From Pandoraea capi (GTDB lineage: Bacteria > Pseudomonadota > Gammaproteobacteria > Burkholderiales > Burkholderiaceae), in NCBI RefSeq assembly GCF_902459735.1, contig NZ_CABPRV010000011.1, positions 124,001 through 188,000 of the forward strand: DNA of 64,000 bases, in the 5' to 3' direction. The translations under genes were made by a program, and so were the position numbers. Below, one piece after another: positions 39,300 through 49,440 of the stretch; position 1 is the first letter of the stretch, and each line of letters starts with the position of its first letter. The notes below the pieces were generated by a model. It did no database searches, was not told the DNA's origin, and worked only from the letters and a program-made list of their open reading frames with translations.

Positions 39300-40284
39300 G
39301 GGACTCCAACGCAGCGCCATCCTCCTGATGTCGCTGGGCGAAGATGAAGCGGCCGAGGTCTTCAAGTACCTCGCCCCGCGTGAAGTACAGAAGCTCGGCG
39401 CGGCGATGGCCTCGCTGCGCCAGGTCACGCGCGATCAGATCGCGGACGTGTTGCAGGACTTCGTGCTCGAAGCCGAACAGCATTCGGCGCTCTCGCTCGA
39501 CTCGTCGGAATACATTCGCTCGGTGCTCAACAAGGCGCTCGGCAACGACAAGGCTGCGGGCCTGATCGAGCGCATTCTGCAAGGCGGCGACACCAGCGGC
39601 ATAGAAGGCCTGAAGTGGATGGACTCCACCGCCGTGGCCGAGCTGATCCGCCACGAGCACCCGCAGATCATCGCCACGATTCTCGTGCACCTCGATCGCG
39701 ATCAGGCATCGGAAGTGCTCGCGCTCTTCACCGAGCGTCTGCGTAACGACGTGGTGCTGCGTATCGCCACGCTCGACGGTATTCAGCCGGCTGCGCTGCG
39801 CGAGCTGAACGACGTGCTGACGAAGCTGCTCTCGGGCAGCGAAAACATCAAGCGCAGCCCGATGGGCGGCGTGCGCACCGCGGCGGAAATTCTCAACTAT
39901 CTGGGCGGCGTGCACGAAGAGTCGGTCATCGAAGCCGTGCGTAACTACGACTCGGACCTCGCGGCGAAGATCGTCGAAGAGATGTTCGTGTTCGAGAACC
40001 TGCTCGACGTGGAAGACCGCAGCATTCAGGTACTGCTCAAGGAAATCGAGTCAGAGTCGCTCATCATCGCGCTCAAGGGCGCGCCGGCCGAGCTGCGCGA
40101 GAAGTTCTTCAAGAACATGTCGGCCCGCGCGGCCGAACTGTTGCGCGAAGACCTCGAATCGCGCGGCCCGGTGCGAGTCTCGGAAGTCGAGTCCGAACAG
40201 AAGAAGGTGCTGCAAGTGGTGCGGCGCCTGGCCGATCAAGGCGCCATCATGATCGGCGGCCGCGGCGACGACGCGTACGTGTAA
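39286..40284 (+). CDS. fliG: Flagellar motor switch protein FliG
   Basis: A 332-residue rotor protein that carries torque. The N-terminal part binds FliF (QRSAILLMSLGEDEAAEVFKYL); the middle domain has EHPQIIATILVHLD (EHPQ motif); the C-terminal part has VRNYDSDLAAKIVEEMFVFENLLDVEDRSIQ and the charged torque helix around LREKFFKNMSARAAELLREDLE. The start inside the end of fliF suggests translational coupling. Confidence 0.98.
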   Translation: MSAAEGLQRSAILLMSLGEDEAAEVFKYLAPREVQKLGAAMASLRQVTRDQIADVLQDFVLEAEQHSALSLDSSEYIRSVLNKALGNDKAAGLIERILQGGDTSGIEGLKWMDSTAVAELIRHEHPQIIATILVHLDRDQASEVLALFTERLRNDVVLRIATLDGIQPAALRELNDVLTKLLSGSENIKRSPMGGVRTAAEILNYLGGVHEESVIEAVRNYDSDLAAKIVEEMFVFENLLDVEDRSIQVLLKEIESESLIIALKGAPAELREKFFKNMSARAAELLREDLESRGPVRVSEVESEQKKVLQVVRRLADQGAIMIGGRGDDAYV

Positions 40285-40303
40285 CGCAACGGGGCCCACG
40301 CGT

Positions 40304-40963
40304 ATGTCGACCATCATCCCGAAAGAACGCCTCTCCGCCTGGCAACGCTGGGAGATGGCATCGTTCGACCCGCCGCCGCCCCCGCCACCGCCGCAACCCA
40401 AACCGCCCAGCCCGCTCGACGACCCCGCGCTCGTCGAACAGATCGCCGCGTGGCGCGAGGAAGCCCGCGCCGAAGGTCACGCACAGGGCTACGCCGCCGG
40501 CCACGCCGAAGGGTATGCCGCAGGTCAGGCCGCCGGCCAGCACGAAGTCGACACGCGCGCCGCCCAACTCGCTGACATCGCCCACGGTTTCGGCGACGCG
40601 GTGAACGCCATCGACCGCGAAGTGGCCGAGCCGCTGCTCGGGCTGGCGCTCGACATTGCGCGTCAGGCCCTGCATCAAACGCTCACGATCCGCCCGGAAA
40701 CGCTGCTGCCGATCGTGCGCGACCTGCTGGCCAACGATCCGCTGACGGGCTCGCCCCGTTTGCTGCTGAATCCGGAAGACGTCGAACTCGTCGAATCGCA
40801 TGTCGGCGTGGAACTGCGTGCCGCCGGCTGGACCGTACGCGCCGACCCCACGATCGAGCGCGGCGGCTGCAAGGCCGAAGCGGCCAGCGGCGAAGTCGAC
40901 GCCACCATCGCCACCCGCTGGCAGCGCGTGATGGCCGCCCTGGGCAAGGATCTGCCATGGTAA
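40304..40963 (+). CDS. fliH: Flagellar export ATPase regulator FliH
   Basis: A 219-residue stator and negative regulator of the ATPase FliI. After a proline run ([13 protein letters not shown], about 23-35), it carries the GxxxG-type repeat of the family (about 58-80: [17 protein letters not shown]) and the C-terminal FliH domain ([13 protein letters not shown] ... [20 protein letters not shown]). The last codons overlap the start of fliI by 7 bases. Confidence 0.95.
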   Translation: MSTIIPKERLSAWQRWEMASFDPPPPPPPPQPKPPSPLDDPALVEQIAAWREEARAEGHAQGYAAGHAEGYAAGQAAGQHEVDTRAAQLADIAHGFGDAVNAIDREVAEPLLGLALDIARQALHQTLTIRPETLLPIVRDLLANDPLTGSPRLLLNPEDVELVESHVGVELRAAGWTVRADPTIERGGCKAEAASGEVDATIATRWQRVMAALGKDLPW

Positions 40964-42672
40964 ACGTCGAACTCACCCCACTCGCCGCGCATGCGCCGGT
41001 GCTGCCCAGCACCGAGAATACGCAGGACCCGGCGACGCCGTCGCCCACCCCGGCGAACGACGGCACCACGCCTTCGGTGCGACTGTGGGATGAGATCGAC
41101 ACGACCACGCACGCGGCGCAGGCCGGTGCGCTGCAACCCGACGATCACGACGACAGCGATGTCGTCGATCCGTCACTGGATGCTGACGACACCGCTGCCG
41201 ATAGCGATGCCGATGCGGCGGCGTCCGCGCCGAAGACCGCCGGGTCCACGCAACACAACGCCCTGAATCCCCGCGAGATCGCACGCGACGCGCATCTGCG
41301 CCGCTGGCAGAACACGCTACGCGAGCGCATCGCCCACGTGCACGCCATCGAGCCGACGCGCCGATGCGGCCGCCTCACCCGAGCGGCCGGTCTGGTGCTC
41401 GAAGCCGTCGGCCTGCGTCTGCCGGTCGGTGCCGGTTGCCTCATCGAACTGCCGGTGCACGACGCCTCGCGCGAACCGGCCACGGCCGAAGCCGAAGTCG
41501 TCGGCTTTGGCGGCGATCGCCTCTTTCTCATGCCCCAGACGGAAGTCGCAGGTCTGCTGCCCGGCGCTCGCGTGTTTCCGATGGAGCCCGCCGCCGACGG
41601 CCCGCTGCCGTCGCAACGCCACAATGGCAAGCGCCTGCCCGTGGGCGAGGCGCTGCTCGGTCGTGTGGTCGATGCCGCGGGTCGTCCGCTCGACGACTTC
41701 GGTCCGCTCGGCATGACCGACAGCGCCTCACTCGCCTCGGTGCCGATCAACCCGCTGGGTCGCGCGCCCATCGAATCGGTGCTCGACGTCGGCGTGCGCG
41801 CCATCAACTCCCTGCTCACCGTAGGGCGCGGTCAGCGCATGGGCCTTTTCGCGGGTTCGGGCGTGGGCAAGAGCGTGCTGCTCGGCATGATGGCCCGCTT
41901 CACGCAGGCAGAAGTCATCGTCGTGGGTCTGATCGGCGAACGCGGCCGCGAAGTGAAGGACTTCATCGAGAACATTCTCGGACCGGACGGTCTGGCGCGC
42001 TCCGTGGTCGTGGCTGCACCGGCCGACGTCTCGCCGCTGCTGCGGTTGCAGGGCGCGGCGTACGCCACCACGCTGGCCGAGTACTTCCGCGATCAGGGCA
42101 AAGACGTGCTGCTGATCATGGATTCGCTCACCCGTTACGCCATGGCCCAGCGTGAGATCGCGCTCGCCATCGGTGAACCGCCTGCCACGAAGGGTTATCC
42201 GCCTTCCGTGTTCGCCAAGCTGCCCGCGCTGGTCGAGCGCGCCGGTAACGGCCCCGACGGCGGCGGCTCGATCACGGCGTTCTACACCGTGCTGACCGAA
42301 GGCGACGACCAGCAGGACCCGATCGCCGACTCCGCGCGCGCCATTCTCGACGGGCACATCGTGTTGTCGCGTCAGCTCGCCGAGTCGGGTCATTACCCCG
42401 CCATCGACATCGAACAATCGATCAGCCGGGCCATGGCCGCACTCATCGACGACGCGCAGTTCGACACGGTGCGCCGCTTCAAGCAGATGCTTTCGCGCTA
42501 CCAGCGCAACCGCGACCTCATCAATGTGGGCGCGTATGCGCCGGGCAGCGACCCGATGCTCGATCAGGCGATCGAGCTCTATCCCCGTCTCGAAGGCTTC
42601 CTGCAACAGGGAATGCGCGAACGGGCCAGTTATCCGGACGCCGTGCAGCAGTTGCGCGGTCTGTTCCATTAA
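40957..42672 (+). CDS. fliI: Flagellum-specific ATPase FliI
   Basis: A 571-residue hexameric ATPase of the flagellar type III export apparatus. Walker A is AGSGVGKS (299-306), followed by [15 protein letters not shown], Walker [21 protein letters not shown] and [23 protein letters not shown]. Conserved FliI sequence begins near residue 115 ([12 protein letters not shown]). Residues 1-112 are an extra, Asp/Ala/Thr-rich acidic segment ([21 protein letters not shown]), longer than the short N-termini of classic FliI. The only well-placed start is the ATG at 40957, coupled to fliH, so the extension looks real. Confidence 0.96.
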   Translation: MVNVELTPLAAHAPVLPSTENTQDPATPSPTPANDGTTPSVRLWDEIDTTTHAAQAGALQPDDHDDSDVVDPSLDADDTAADSDADAAASAPKTAGSTQHNALNPREIARDAHLRRWQNTLRERIAHVHAIEPTRRCGRLTRAAGLVLEAVGLRLPVGAGCLIELPVHDASREPATAEAEVVGFGGDRLFLMPQTEVAGLLPGARVFPMEPAADGPLPSQRHNGKRLPVGEALLGRVVDAAGRPLDDFGPLGMTDSASLASVPINPLGRAPIESVLDVGVRAINSLLTVGRGQRMGLFAGSGVGKSVLLGMMARFTQAEVIVVGLIGERGREVKDFIENILGPDGLARSVVVAAPADVSPLLRLQGAAYATTLAEYFRDQGKDVLLIMDSLTRYAMAQREIALAIGEPPATKGYPPSVFAKLPALVERAGNGPDGGGSITAFYTVLTEGDDQQDPIADSARAILDGHIVLSRQLAESGHYPAIDIEQSISRAMAALIDDAQFDTVRRFKQMLSRYQRNRDLINVGAYAPGSDPMLDQAIELYPRLEGFLQQGMRERASYPDAVQQLRGLFH

Positions 42673-42684
42673 TTGGAGGCGGCC

Positions 42685-43137
42685 ATGAATTCCACCCTGC
42701 CCCTCAAGTTGCTCATCGAACTCGCCCAGAAGGACGTGGACGAAGCTGCGCGCCTGCTTGGCGAGCGTCAGACGCAACGCGCCGAGGTCGAGCGTCAGCT
42801 CGAAGCGCTGCGTCAGTATCGTCACGAATACCGCACGCGCATGCAGACGGCGACGATTCAGGGCATGGCGGGCTGCGACTGGCGCAACTTCCAGCAATTC
42901 ATCGATACGCTCGATACCGCCATCGGACAGCAGGCCATGCTGCTCCAGCAGGCGGAAGAGCGTCTGGCGGCCGCGCGCCGCGAATGGCAGGCGCAGCAGC
43001 GCCGCCTGAACTCCTTTGGCACGCTCGCTTCGCGCGAAGAAGCCCGCACCGCGTTGCGTGTGGCGCGCCGCGAGCAGAAGGAAAACGACGAGTACGCCGC
43101 GCGCAGCCTGCGCCGTCGTGCCGAATCCCCGATTTGA
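42685..43137 (+). CDS. fliJ: Flagellar export chaperone/stalk protein FliJ
   Basis: A 150-residue two-helix coiled coil that sits in the FliI ring and links it to FlhA. Charged heptad sequence runs through most of it (AQKDVDEAARLLGERQTQRAEVERQL ... QAEERLAAARREWQAQQRRLNS). I chose the ATG at 42685 with GGAGG 6-7 bases upstream; a TTG at 42673 is in frame but overlaps that site. It lies 12 bases behind fliI. Confidence 0.93.
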   Translation: MNSTLPLKLLIELAQKDVDEAARLLGERQTQRAEVERQLEALRQYRHEYRTRMQTATIQGMAGCDWRNFQQFIDTLDTAIGQQAMLLQQAEERLAAARREWQAQQRRLNSFGTLASREEARTALRVARREQKENDEYAARSLRRRAESPI

Positions 43138-43156
43138 AGGAATAGGTGAGCCCACT

Positions 43157-44575
43157 ATGTCGATTCTGAGCTTCCTGACCGATGCCGCTGGCGCAGCCAG
43201 ACAGGCCGTGAGCGGTAACAATCGCGCCGGATCGTCGAACAGCGACGACGCCAGCGCATTGCCGTTCGCCACGGTGCTCTCGCAACAGACGCGTCAGAGC
43301 GTTCAGCCGAGCGCCGCCAGTACGAACAACAACGCTGCGCAGGCCAATCAGACGAATGCGTCCGACGCCGCAAACACCAGCACCAAATCGACGGATAACG
43401 CGTCGAACACCCAGGCTGGCCAGACGGCGCAATCGGGCCAAACGACCGCTTCGAACAAACCGTCGAAGTCGAATACCGATGACGGCAAGGACGACGAAGA
43501 CGACGCACAGGCCGCCGCCCCGGGCGATCCGGCCGCTGCACTGGCCGTTGCGCTCGCCGCAATGAACAACGCACCGCTGCAAGTCACGACACCCGTCGCT
43601 GCGACGACAACCACGGACGCGACCGTCACCGACGGCAAGCCCGGCACGGGCGCGGCCATCACCGCCGCCGTGACCGGTGCGATGCAGGCCGCAGGCGCTG
43701 CGCAGTTGACGGGCCAGCCGCCGGCAGGCACCGATACCGACGCCAAGGCAACGACCACGGCAGCCGCGCCCGCTGCGCCCGTGAAGGGCACGGTCACGCC
43801 CGCGGCCGCCACGAACAGCCCGACGGGCGGTATCTCGCTCGACACGCTGGCGAAGAACGCCACGTCCGCACAAACCGCGACCACCGCGCATCCGGCTGCC
43901 ACGGACGCCAAGGCCGCCCCGCTGGTCAGCACCGACGCGCAGACGGCCCAACGCATGGCCGATGCCCTCGCACAGGCGCAAGGCAACCGCGACAGCGCGA
44001 CACAAGCCGCGACCGCCGCAACGCAGGCAGCGGCTCAGGCCGCGCAGGCCGCAACCCCTGCCGTCGACGCCCAGCCGCAACTGCAAGCACAGGCCAATTT
44101 GCCCGCCGCGCTCGCTCTGAACGCACGCGTCGGCACGCAGGACTGGAACAACCAGCTCTCGCAACAGGTCGTGTGGCTCTCCAGCGCACACGCCCAGACG
44201 GCGCAACTGAGCCTCAACCCGCCGGATCTCGGCCCGCTGCACGTGGTGCTGAACGTGGCGAACGACTCGGCGCAGGCGATGTTCGTCTCCCAGCACGCCG
44301 CCGTGCGCGACGCCGTGCAAGCCGCGTTGCCGCAACTGCGCGACAGCCTTGCCAACAACGGCATCGCGCTGGGCAATGCGACCGTGAGCAGCGACAGCTC
44401 GCAGCAACAGGCCTTCGCTCAGCAAAGCGCGAACGGTAACGGCAACGGGAATGGCGGCAATGGCGGAAATGGCCGTGGCACGTCGGGCTTCGGCCAGACC
44501 GACGACGGCCCGATCGCCACGACGGTGAGCGTGCCGGTGCGCGCCAGCAACGGTTTCGTCGACACGTTCGCGTAA
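43157..44575 (+). CDS. fliK: Flagellar hook-length control protein FliK
   Basis: A 472-residue secreted ruler that sets hook length and triggers the export switch through FlhB. Residues 1 to about 330 are low-complexity Ala/Thr/Asn/Gln. The C-terminal Flg_hook domain reads WNNQLSQQVVWLSSAHAQTAQLSLNPPDLGPLHVVLNV, AQAMFVSQHAAVRDAVQAALPQLRDSLANNGI, with a Gly/Asn repeat after it (NGNGNGNGGNGGNG). I chose the ATG at 43157 behind AGGTGAG. It is the last gene of fliFGHIJK. Confidence 0.95.
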   Translation: MSILSFLTDAAGAARQAVSGNNRAGSSNSDDASALPFATVLSQQTRQSVQPSAASTNNNAAQANQTNASDAANTSTKSTDNASNTQAGQTAQSGQTTASNKPSKSNTDDGKDDEDDAQAAAPGDPAAALAVALAAMNNAPLQVTTPVAATTTTDATVTDGKPGTGAAITAAVTGAMQAAGAAQLTGQPPAGTDTDAKATTTAAAPAAPVKGTVTPAAATNSPTGGISLDTLAKNATSAQTATTAHPAATDAKAAPLVSTDAQTAQRMADALAQAQGNRDSATQAATAATQAAAQAAQAATPAVDAQPQLQAQANLPAALALNARVGTQDWNNQLSQQVVWLSSAHAQTAQLSLNPPDLGPLHVVLNVANDSAQAMFVSQHAAVRDAVQAALPQLRDSLANNGIALGNATVSSDSSQQQAFAQQSANGNGNGNGGNGGNGRGTSGFGQTDDGPIATTVSVPVRASNGFVDTFA

Positions 44576-44590
44576 GCCTGTCCGGGATAC

Positions 44591-44610
44591 CGGTGACGGC
44601 GACGTCACCG
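44591..44610 (+). terminator. Hairpin after fliK
   Basis: CGGTGAC GGCGAC GTCACCG, a perfect 7-bp stem 15 bases past the stop. The following bases repeat CCGACGT three times (44609-44636). No T-run. The remaining gap to fliL holds a candidate sigma-28 promoter and no gene. Confidence 0.4.
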
Positions 44611-44761
44611 ACGTATCTCCGACGTTACCGACGTCGCTTCGCACGGCACGGCGTCCATGCGTCCCGAAAACAGGCACAAGTACCGGCATCCGTGAGGTTG
44701 TACGTCCGTGCCGTCGGCCCCGACAGGCCGCGACCGCGTGACGCAGCGCATCACGCTGCCC

Positions 44762-44789
44762 TAAAGCAAGCGGGTTTTTCTGCCGTTAA
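44762..44789 (+). promoter_or_regulatory. Probable sigma-28 promoter of fliL
   Basis: TAAA (44762-44765), 16 bases, GCCGTTAA (44782-44789), one mismatch in the -10 and a spacer one base longer than the ideal 15. The next gene, fliL, starts at 44886. Confidence 0.5.
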
Positions 44790-44885
44790 GACAAAGACGC
44801 GAGTTAGACGCGATTGTCCCTTCTTTTCGGCCGATCACCCCCTGGCGGGTTGGCCGACAATCATTACCCAATAGCAGGCGAATAC

Positions 44886-45368
44886 ATGGCAAATCCCGCA
44901 CCGACGCAAGCCGCGGCTCCCTCCGGAGGGGGCATGCGCAAATGGATTCTGTTGATCGTGGCGGTTGCGCTGATGGCAGCGGCCGGCGCGGCAACGGCCG
45001 TGTATTTGCTGACCGGACGTCACGAAACGGCAAAAGCACCGCCGCCGCCCCCACCGCCCGTCTTTGTGAGCATGGATCCGTTCACGGTGAATCTCCAGGG
45101 CGACGACGGGGAACGTTATCTGCACATCGGCCTGTCGCTCAAGGTAGCCGACGCCGAAACGCAAGCCCGCATCACGCAGCACATGCCCGAAGTGCGTAGC
45201 CGCGTGTTGTTGTTGCTGTCGTCGAAGCAGCCGCAGGATCTGGCGACGATCGATGGCAAGCGCCGTCTGGCTAGCGAGATTCGTACGTTGGTCGCGCAGC
45301 CGTTTGCCGCCAACATGCCGCAGCAAGCCGTGGGCGACGTCCTGTTCACCGCGTTCGTAATTCAGTGA
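44886..45368 (+). CDS. fliL: Flagellar basal body-associated protein FliL
   Basis: A 160-residue single-pass inner-membrane protein (span about 18-42) that helps stators bind and raises motor output. After the span comes a proline run (PPPPPPPVFVSM), DPFTVNLQGDDGERYLHIGLSLKV, and the C-terminal signature RSRVLLLLSSKQPQDLATIDGKRRLASEI. It begins the fliLMNOPQR unit, 7 bases ahead of fliM. Confidence 0.96.
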   Translation: MANPAPTQAAAPSGGGMRKWILLIVAVALMAAAGAATAVYLLTGRHETAKAPPPPPPPVFVSMDPFTVNLQGDDGERYLHIGLSLKVADAETQARITQHMPEVRSRVLLLLSSKQPQDLATIDGKRRLASEIRTLVAQPFAANMPQQAVGDVLFTAFVIQ

Positions 45369-45375
45369 GTGATTC

Positions 45376-46374
45376 ATGGCGCATGAGGAGTTCCTGTCGC
45401 AGGAAGAAGTCGATGCCCTTCTGAAGGGTGTCACCGGCGAACAGGATGACCGGTCGGAGTCGGAAGATCATTCCGGCATCAGGCCATACAACATCGCGAC
45501 GCAAGAGCGCATCGTGCGCGGGCGCATGCCCACGCTCGAAATCATCAACGACCGCTTCTCGCGACTGTTCCGCATTGCGCTGTTCAACTTCATGCGCCGT
45601 AGCGCCGAAATCTCGGTGAGCCCGGTGCGCGTGCAGAAGTACAGCGAGTTCATTCGCAACCTGCCTGTCCCGACCAACCTCAATCTGGTCCACATCAAAC
45701 CGCTGCGCGGCACGGCACTGTTCGTGTTCGATCCGAACCTCGTGTTCCTCGTGGTGGACAACCTGTTCGGCGGCGACGGCCGGTTCCATACGCGCGTCGA
45801 AGGGCGCGACTTCACGCAGACCGAGCAGCGCATCATCGCGCGCCTGCTCGATCTGGTGTTCGAGAACTACGGTGCCTCGTGGAAGCCGGTGCACCCGGTC
45901 GAATTCGAGTACGTGCGCGCCGAAATGCACACGCAGTTCGCCAACGTCGCCACGCCCAACGAGGTCGTGGTCACGACCACGTTCGACATCGAGTTCGGCT
46001 CGGCCGGCGGCGAATTCCACATCTGCATGCCCTACTCGATGATTGAGCCGCTGCGCGATCAGCTCTCGAGCCCGCTGCAAGGCGAGACGCTCGAAGTCGA
46101 CAAGCGCTGGGTGCGTCTGCTCTCGCAACAGGTGCAGGCCGCCGATGTGGAGATCGTGACGAATCTGGCCCAGATCGACATGACGCTCTCGCAGTTGCTC
46201 AACATGCGCGTGGGCGACGTGATTCCGCTCGACGTACCAGAGGTGCTTGAAGCCAAGGTCGACGGCGTGCCCGTGATGCACTGCAATTACGGCGTCTTCA
46301 ATGGTCAATACGCGCTGCGCGTGAACCAGATGATCAACCATTCGCACAGCGATTACACGAAGGACAACGAGTGA
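45376..46374 (+). CDS. fliM: Flagellar motor switch protein FliM
   Basis: A 332-residue C-ring subunit that binds phosphorylated CheY. The N-terminal CheY-binding peptide is intact (EEFLSQEEVDALLKG). The middle domain carries FVFDPNLVFLVVDNLFGGDGRFHTRVEGRDFTQTEQRI with the GGxG turn; the C-terminal SpoA-like domain contains VTNLAQIDMTLSQLLNMRVGDVIPLD. Its stop and the fliN start share one base (TGATG). Confidence 0.98.
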   Translation: MAHEEFLSQEEVDALLKGVTGEQDDRSESEDHSGIRPYNIATQERIVRGRMPTLEIINDRFSRLFRIALFNFMRRSAEISVSPVRVQKYSEFIRNLPVPTNLNLVHIKPLRGTALFVFDPNLVFLVVDNLFGGDGRFHTRVEGRDFTQTEQRIIARLLDLVFENYGASWKPVHPVEFEYVRAEMHTQFANVATPNEVVVTTTFDIEFGSAGGEFHICMPYSMIEPLRDQLSSPLQGETLEVDKRWVRLLSQQVQAADVEIVTNLAQIDMTLSQLLNMRVGDVIPLDVPEVLEAKVDGVPVMHCNYGVFNGQYALRVNQMINHSHSDYTKDNE

Positions 46375-46814
46375 TGAGCGATACCCCTCAAACGCCCGGT
46401 GACGACGCCCAGGCCATGGCGGACGAGTGGGCCAGTGCCATGGCGGAGCAGACCGCTGCCGAGCCGCAGCCCGCCGCAGCCCCCCAACCGGCTGCCGCCC
46501 CCGTGTTCCAGCCGCTGGCCGCCACTGCGGGTAACCCTGCAACGGCGACACACAACGACATCGATCTGATCCTCGACATCCCGGTCCAGATGACCGTGGA
46601 GCTGGGCCGCACCAAGATCGCCATCAAGAACCTGCTGCAACTGGCACAGGGTTCGGTGGTGGAGCTCGACGGCATGGCCGGCGAGCCGATGGACGTGCTG
46701 GTCAACGGATGCCTCATCGCCCAGGGCGAAGTGGTGGTCGTGAACGACAAGTTCGGCATCCGCCTGACTGATATCATCACGCCATCCGAACGCATCCGTA
46801 AGCTCAACCGATGA
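46374..46814 (+). CDS. fliN: Flagellar motor switch protein FliN
   Basis: A 146-residue C-ring protein with a SpoA (FliMN_C) domain at the C-terminus: IDLILDIPVQMTVELGRTKIAIKNLLQLAQGSVVELDGMAGEPMDVLVNGCLIAQGEVVVVNDKFGIR. Residues 1-60 are an Ala/Gln/Pro-rich lead. It overlaps fliM by one base and fliO by four. Confidence 0.97.
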   Translation: MSDTPQTPGDDAQAMADEWASAMAEQTAAEPQPAAAPQPAAAPVFQPLAATAGNPATATHNDIDLILDIPVQMTVELGRTKIAIKNLLQLAQGSVVELDGMAGEPMDVLVNGCLIAQGEVVVVNDKFGIRLTDIITPSERIRKLNR

Positions 46815-47419
46815 TTGCAACGAAAGTCCGCGGCAAGCCCGTGCGGCGTGCTGCGGCAAGCACCGCCACGACGGCGGCGTCCGCCCGTACCGTCGTTCAC
46901 GCCGTCCACGCCGTTCAAGCCATGGCGCGGCGCCTGCCCTCTCCCATCTGCCCGGCCCGTCTGATCGCCGGCGCGGTCTTCGCCGGCTTCGGCGGTCTGT
47001 TCGTCTCCAGCGCCCACGCTCAGGGTGCCGCCTCGCAGGCGGCGGCCGTACCGAGCCTTGGCGGCGCAGGCATCGTACAGACGGGCTTCGGTCTCGTGCT
47101 CGTGCTCGCACTGCTGTTCGGGCTGGCCTGGCTGGCCAAACGCTTCGGGCTGCAACGACCGCTGGGTGGCGGCAACGTACGTATCGTAGGTAGCGCCGCC
47201 GTGGGACAGCGCGAGCGCGTGGTGGTCGTGGAAGTCGCGGGCGACTGGGTCGTGCTCGGCGTGGCGCCGGGACAGGTCCGCAGCCTGCACGTCATCGACG
47301 CCGATCGCGTCGCCGATCTGCCCGCCGCCCCCGCTGTCGCCCATCCGGGGGCTCAGGCCAATCGCGCCGCGCAAGCCTTTGCGCAAAAACTGCGCGAATC
47401 CATGAAGAAGGACACCTGA
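46811..47419 (+). CDS. fliO: Flagellar biosynthesis protein FliO
   Basis: A 202-residue membrane protein that helps assemble the FliP ring. A basic N-terminus leads to a hydrophobic segment ending AHAQ (about 50-70), then the FliO membrane span ([26 protein letters not shown]) and the cytoplasmic domain ([34 protein letters not shown]). The N-terminus is long; the signal-like segment may be cleaved, or translation may start at a later ATG near 46922. It is coupled to fliN and fliP by overlaps. Confidence 0.92.
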   Translation: MIATKVRGKPVRRAAASTATTAASARTVVHAVHAVQAMARRLPSPICPARLIAGAVFAGFGGLFVSSAHAQGAASQAAAVPSLGGAGIVQTGFGLVLVLALLFGLAWLAKRFGLQRPLGGGNVRIVGSAAVGQRERVVVVEVAGDWVVLGVAPGQVRSLHVIDADRVADLPAAPAVAHPGAQANRAAQAFAQKLRESMKKDT

Positions 47420-48294
47420 TGTCGCGCGGCATGTCGTTGGGGCAAATGGCTGGCTGGGCCGCGGCGCACGCTGCGACGCCGTCCCATCGGGGCACGCCCG
47501 ACCGGGCTTCGGGTCGATCCCGGCTCGCGTCAGGTCTGCCCGGTCTGGCGCTCCTCGGTCTCGTTTGCCTCGCCTGCGTGCTCTGTCTGGCATGGCCGGG
47601 CACGGCGTTCGCGCAGGCCACCTTGCCGGCGTTCACCACGACACCGGCCCCCGGCGGCGGACAGACGTATTCGCTGTCCGTGCAGACGATGCTGCTGCTC
47701 ACGTCGCTGGGCTTCCTGCCCGCGATGTTGCTGATGATGACGGCCTTCACGCGCATCATCATCGTGCTCTCGTTGCTGCGCCATGCCATCGGCGTGACAA
47801 CCTCGCCGCCGAACCAGATCCTCATCGGACTGGCGCTGTTCCTGACGTTCTTCGTCATGTCGCCGGTCTTCGATCAGGTCTACACGAACGCCTATCAGCC
47901 GTTCGCCGCGAACAAGATCAGCTTCGAGCAGGCGATCGACACCGGCGCCAAGCCGTTCCATTCGTTCATGCTCAAGCAGACCCGCGAAGCGGACCTCGCG
48001 CTCTTCGCCAAGCTTGCCAAGACCCCGCCGATGAACGGTCCCGAGGACGTGCCGATGCGCATTCTCGTGCCCGCCTTCGCCACGAGCGAGCTCAAGACGG
48101 CATTCCAGATCGGCTTCACGATCTTCATCCCGTTCCTGATCATCGATCTGGTGGTCGCCAGCGTGCTGATGGCCATGGGGATGATGATGGTCTCGCCCTC
48201 CACCGTGTCGCTGCCGTTCAAGCTGATGCTGTTCGTGGTGGTCGACGGCTGGCAATTGCTGCTGGGCTCGCTGGCCCAGAGCTTCACGATGTAG
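47419..48294 (+). CDS. fliP: Flagellar export gate protein FliP
   Basis: A 291-residue core export-gate subunit. An extended N-terminus with a signal-like segment ([21 protein letters not shown], cleavage after AFA) precedes the FliP domain: [64 protein letters not shown]. Shares one base with the fliO stop. Confidence 0.97.
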   Translation: MSRGMSLGQMAGWAAAHAATPSHRGTPDRASGRSRLASGLPGLALLGLVCLACVLCLAWPGTAFAQATLPAFTTTPAPGGGQTYSLSVQTMLLLTSLGFLPAMLLMMTAFTRIIIVLSLLRHAIGVTTSPPNQILIGLALFLTFFVMSPVFDQVYTNAYQPFAANKISFEQAIDTGAKPFHSFMLKQTREADLALFAKLAKTPPMNGPEDVPMRILVPAFATSELKTAFQIGFTIFIPFLIIDLVVASVLMAMGMMMVSPSTVSLPFKLMLFVVVDGWQLLLGSLAQSFTM

Positions 48295-48310
48295 CGGGGA
48301 GGCCACCGAG

Positions 48311-48580
48311 ATGACTCCGGAAACCGTCATGGCGCTGGCCCATCAGGCCATGCAGGTGTGTCTGCTGCTCGCGGCCCCGCTGCTGATCGTCGCGCTCGTC
48401 TCCGGTCTGCTCGTGAGCCTGTTTCAGGCGGCCACGCAGATCAACGAAATGACGCTGTCGTTCATTCCCAAGCTGCTCGCCGTGTTCATCACGCTCGTGA
48501 TTGCCGGGCCGTGGATGCTCAACCTGATGGTCGACTACATGCGCCAGTTGCTCACCGGCATTCCCGGCCTCGTCGGGTAA
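48311..48580 (+). CDS. fliQ: Flagellar export gate protein FliQ
   Basis: An 89-residue two-span membrane protein of the export gate: LLAAPLLIVALVSGLLVSLFQAATQINEMTLSFIPKLLAVFITLVIAGPWM. Length and both hydrophobic hairpins match the family. It lies 16 bases behind fliP and 11 ahead of fliR. Confidence 0.97.
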   Translation: MTPETVMALAHQAMQVCLLLAAPLLIVALVSGLLVSLFQAATQINEMTLSFIPKLLAVFITLVIAGPWMLNLMVDYMRQLLTGIPGLVG

Positions 48581-48591
48581 GCCGTCCGGCC

Positions 48592-49383
48592 TTGATCAGC
48601 TTCACTTACGACCAGCTCTCGGGCGTCATCGCGACGTTCCTCTTCCCGTTCGTGCGTCTGCTGGCGCTGTCCTTGACAGCGCCGCTGTTCGGCGACTCGC
48701 GGGTGCCGGGTACGGTCAAGATCGGTCTGGCGGGCATCGTCGCGCTCACGCTGGCGCCGGTGATCGGCCCTGCGCCGGCCGTCTCGCCGTTCTCGTGGGA
48801 AGGTCTGTGGATTCTCGTCCAGCAGATGATCATCGGTGCGGCGCTCGGCTGGTGCATGCAGATCGTGTTCTCTGCCGTGAGCATGGCGGGCGACTTCGTC
48901 GGCCTGCAAATGGGGTTGTCCTTCGCCACGCTGCTCAACCCCAACGCCGACGGCAGCACTGCCGTGCTCGGCATGTTGCTCAACGTGGTCATCATGCTCG
49001 TGTTCCTCGCGACCAACGGGCATCTGGTGATGTACGCGACGCTGGTCCAGAGTTTCGACGTGTTGCCGATCTCGAGCACACCGTTGTCGGTCGGCGGCTG
49101 GCATTACCTCGCGATGTTGGGGGGCCAGTTGTTCACCCTGGCGCTGATGCTCTCGCTGCCGCTCGTCGCGGCGCTGCTGATCTGCAATCTGGCGCTGGGC
49201 ATTCTGAACCGTGCCGCACCGCAGCTGAACATCTTCGCGGTGGGCTTCCCGCTCACGCTGGGCGTGGGTCTGGTGGTGCTCGAACTGATGATGCCGCGCA
49301 TTGCGCCCGTGATGGACCACTTCAACGCCATCGGCATCGACATGATGATCCGCGCGACCGCCGCGTTCGTACCCAAGCCCTGA
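48592..49383 (+). CDS. fliR: Flagellar export gate protein FliR
   Basis: A 263-residue membrane protein with about six spans. It contains FPFVRLLALSLTAPLFGDSRVPGTVKIGLAGIVALTLAP and AGDFVGLQMGLSFATLLNPNADGSTAVLGMLLN, typical of FliR. The apparent start is a TTG at 48592 giving (M)ISFTYDQLSGV, where the family usually begins; no ATG or GTG fits better and upstream in-frame sequence overlaps fliQ. The rare TTG start may lower FliR output to the single copy found in the gate. Confidence 0.95.
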   Translation: MISFTYDQLSGVIATFLFPFVRLLALSLTAPLFGDSRVPGTVKIGLAGIVALTLAPVIGPAPAVSPFSWEGLWILVQQMIIGAALGWCMQIVFSAVSMAGDFVGLQMGLSFATLLNPNADGSTAVLGMLLNVVIMLVFLATNGHLVMYATLVQSFDVLPISSTPLSVGGWHYLAMLGGQLFTLALMLSLPLVAALLICNLALGILNRAAPQLNIFAVGFPLTLGVGLVVLELMMPRIAPVMDHFNAIGIDMMIRATAAFVPKP

Positions 49384-49440
49384 GCGGCGGGGCTTTCACG
49401 ATTCCCGCCTTTCCCTCGACGCGCATCGGCGCATCGGCGG

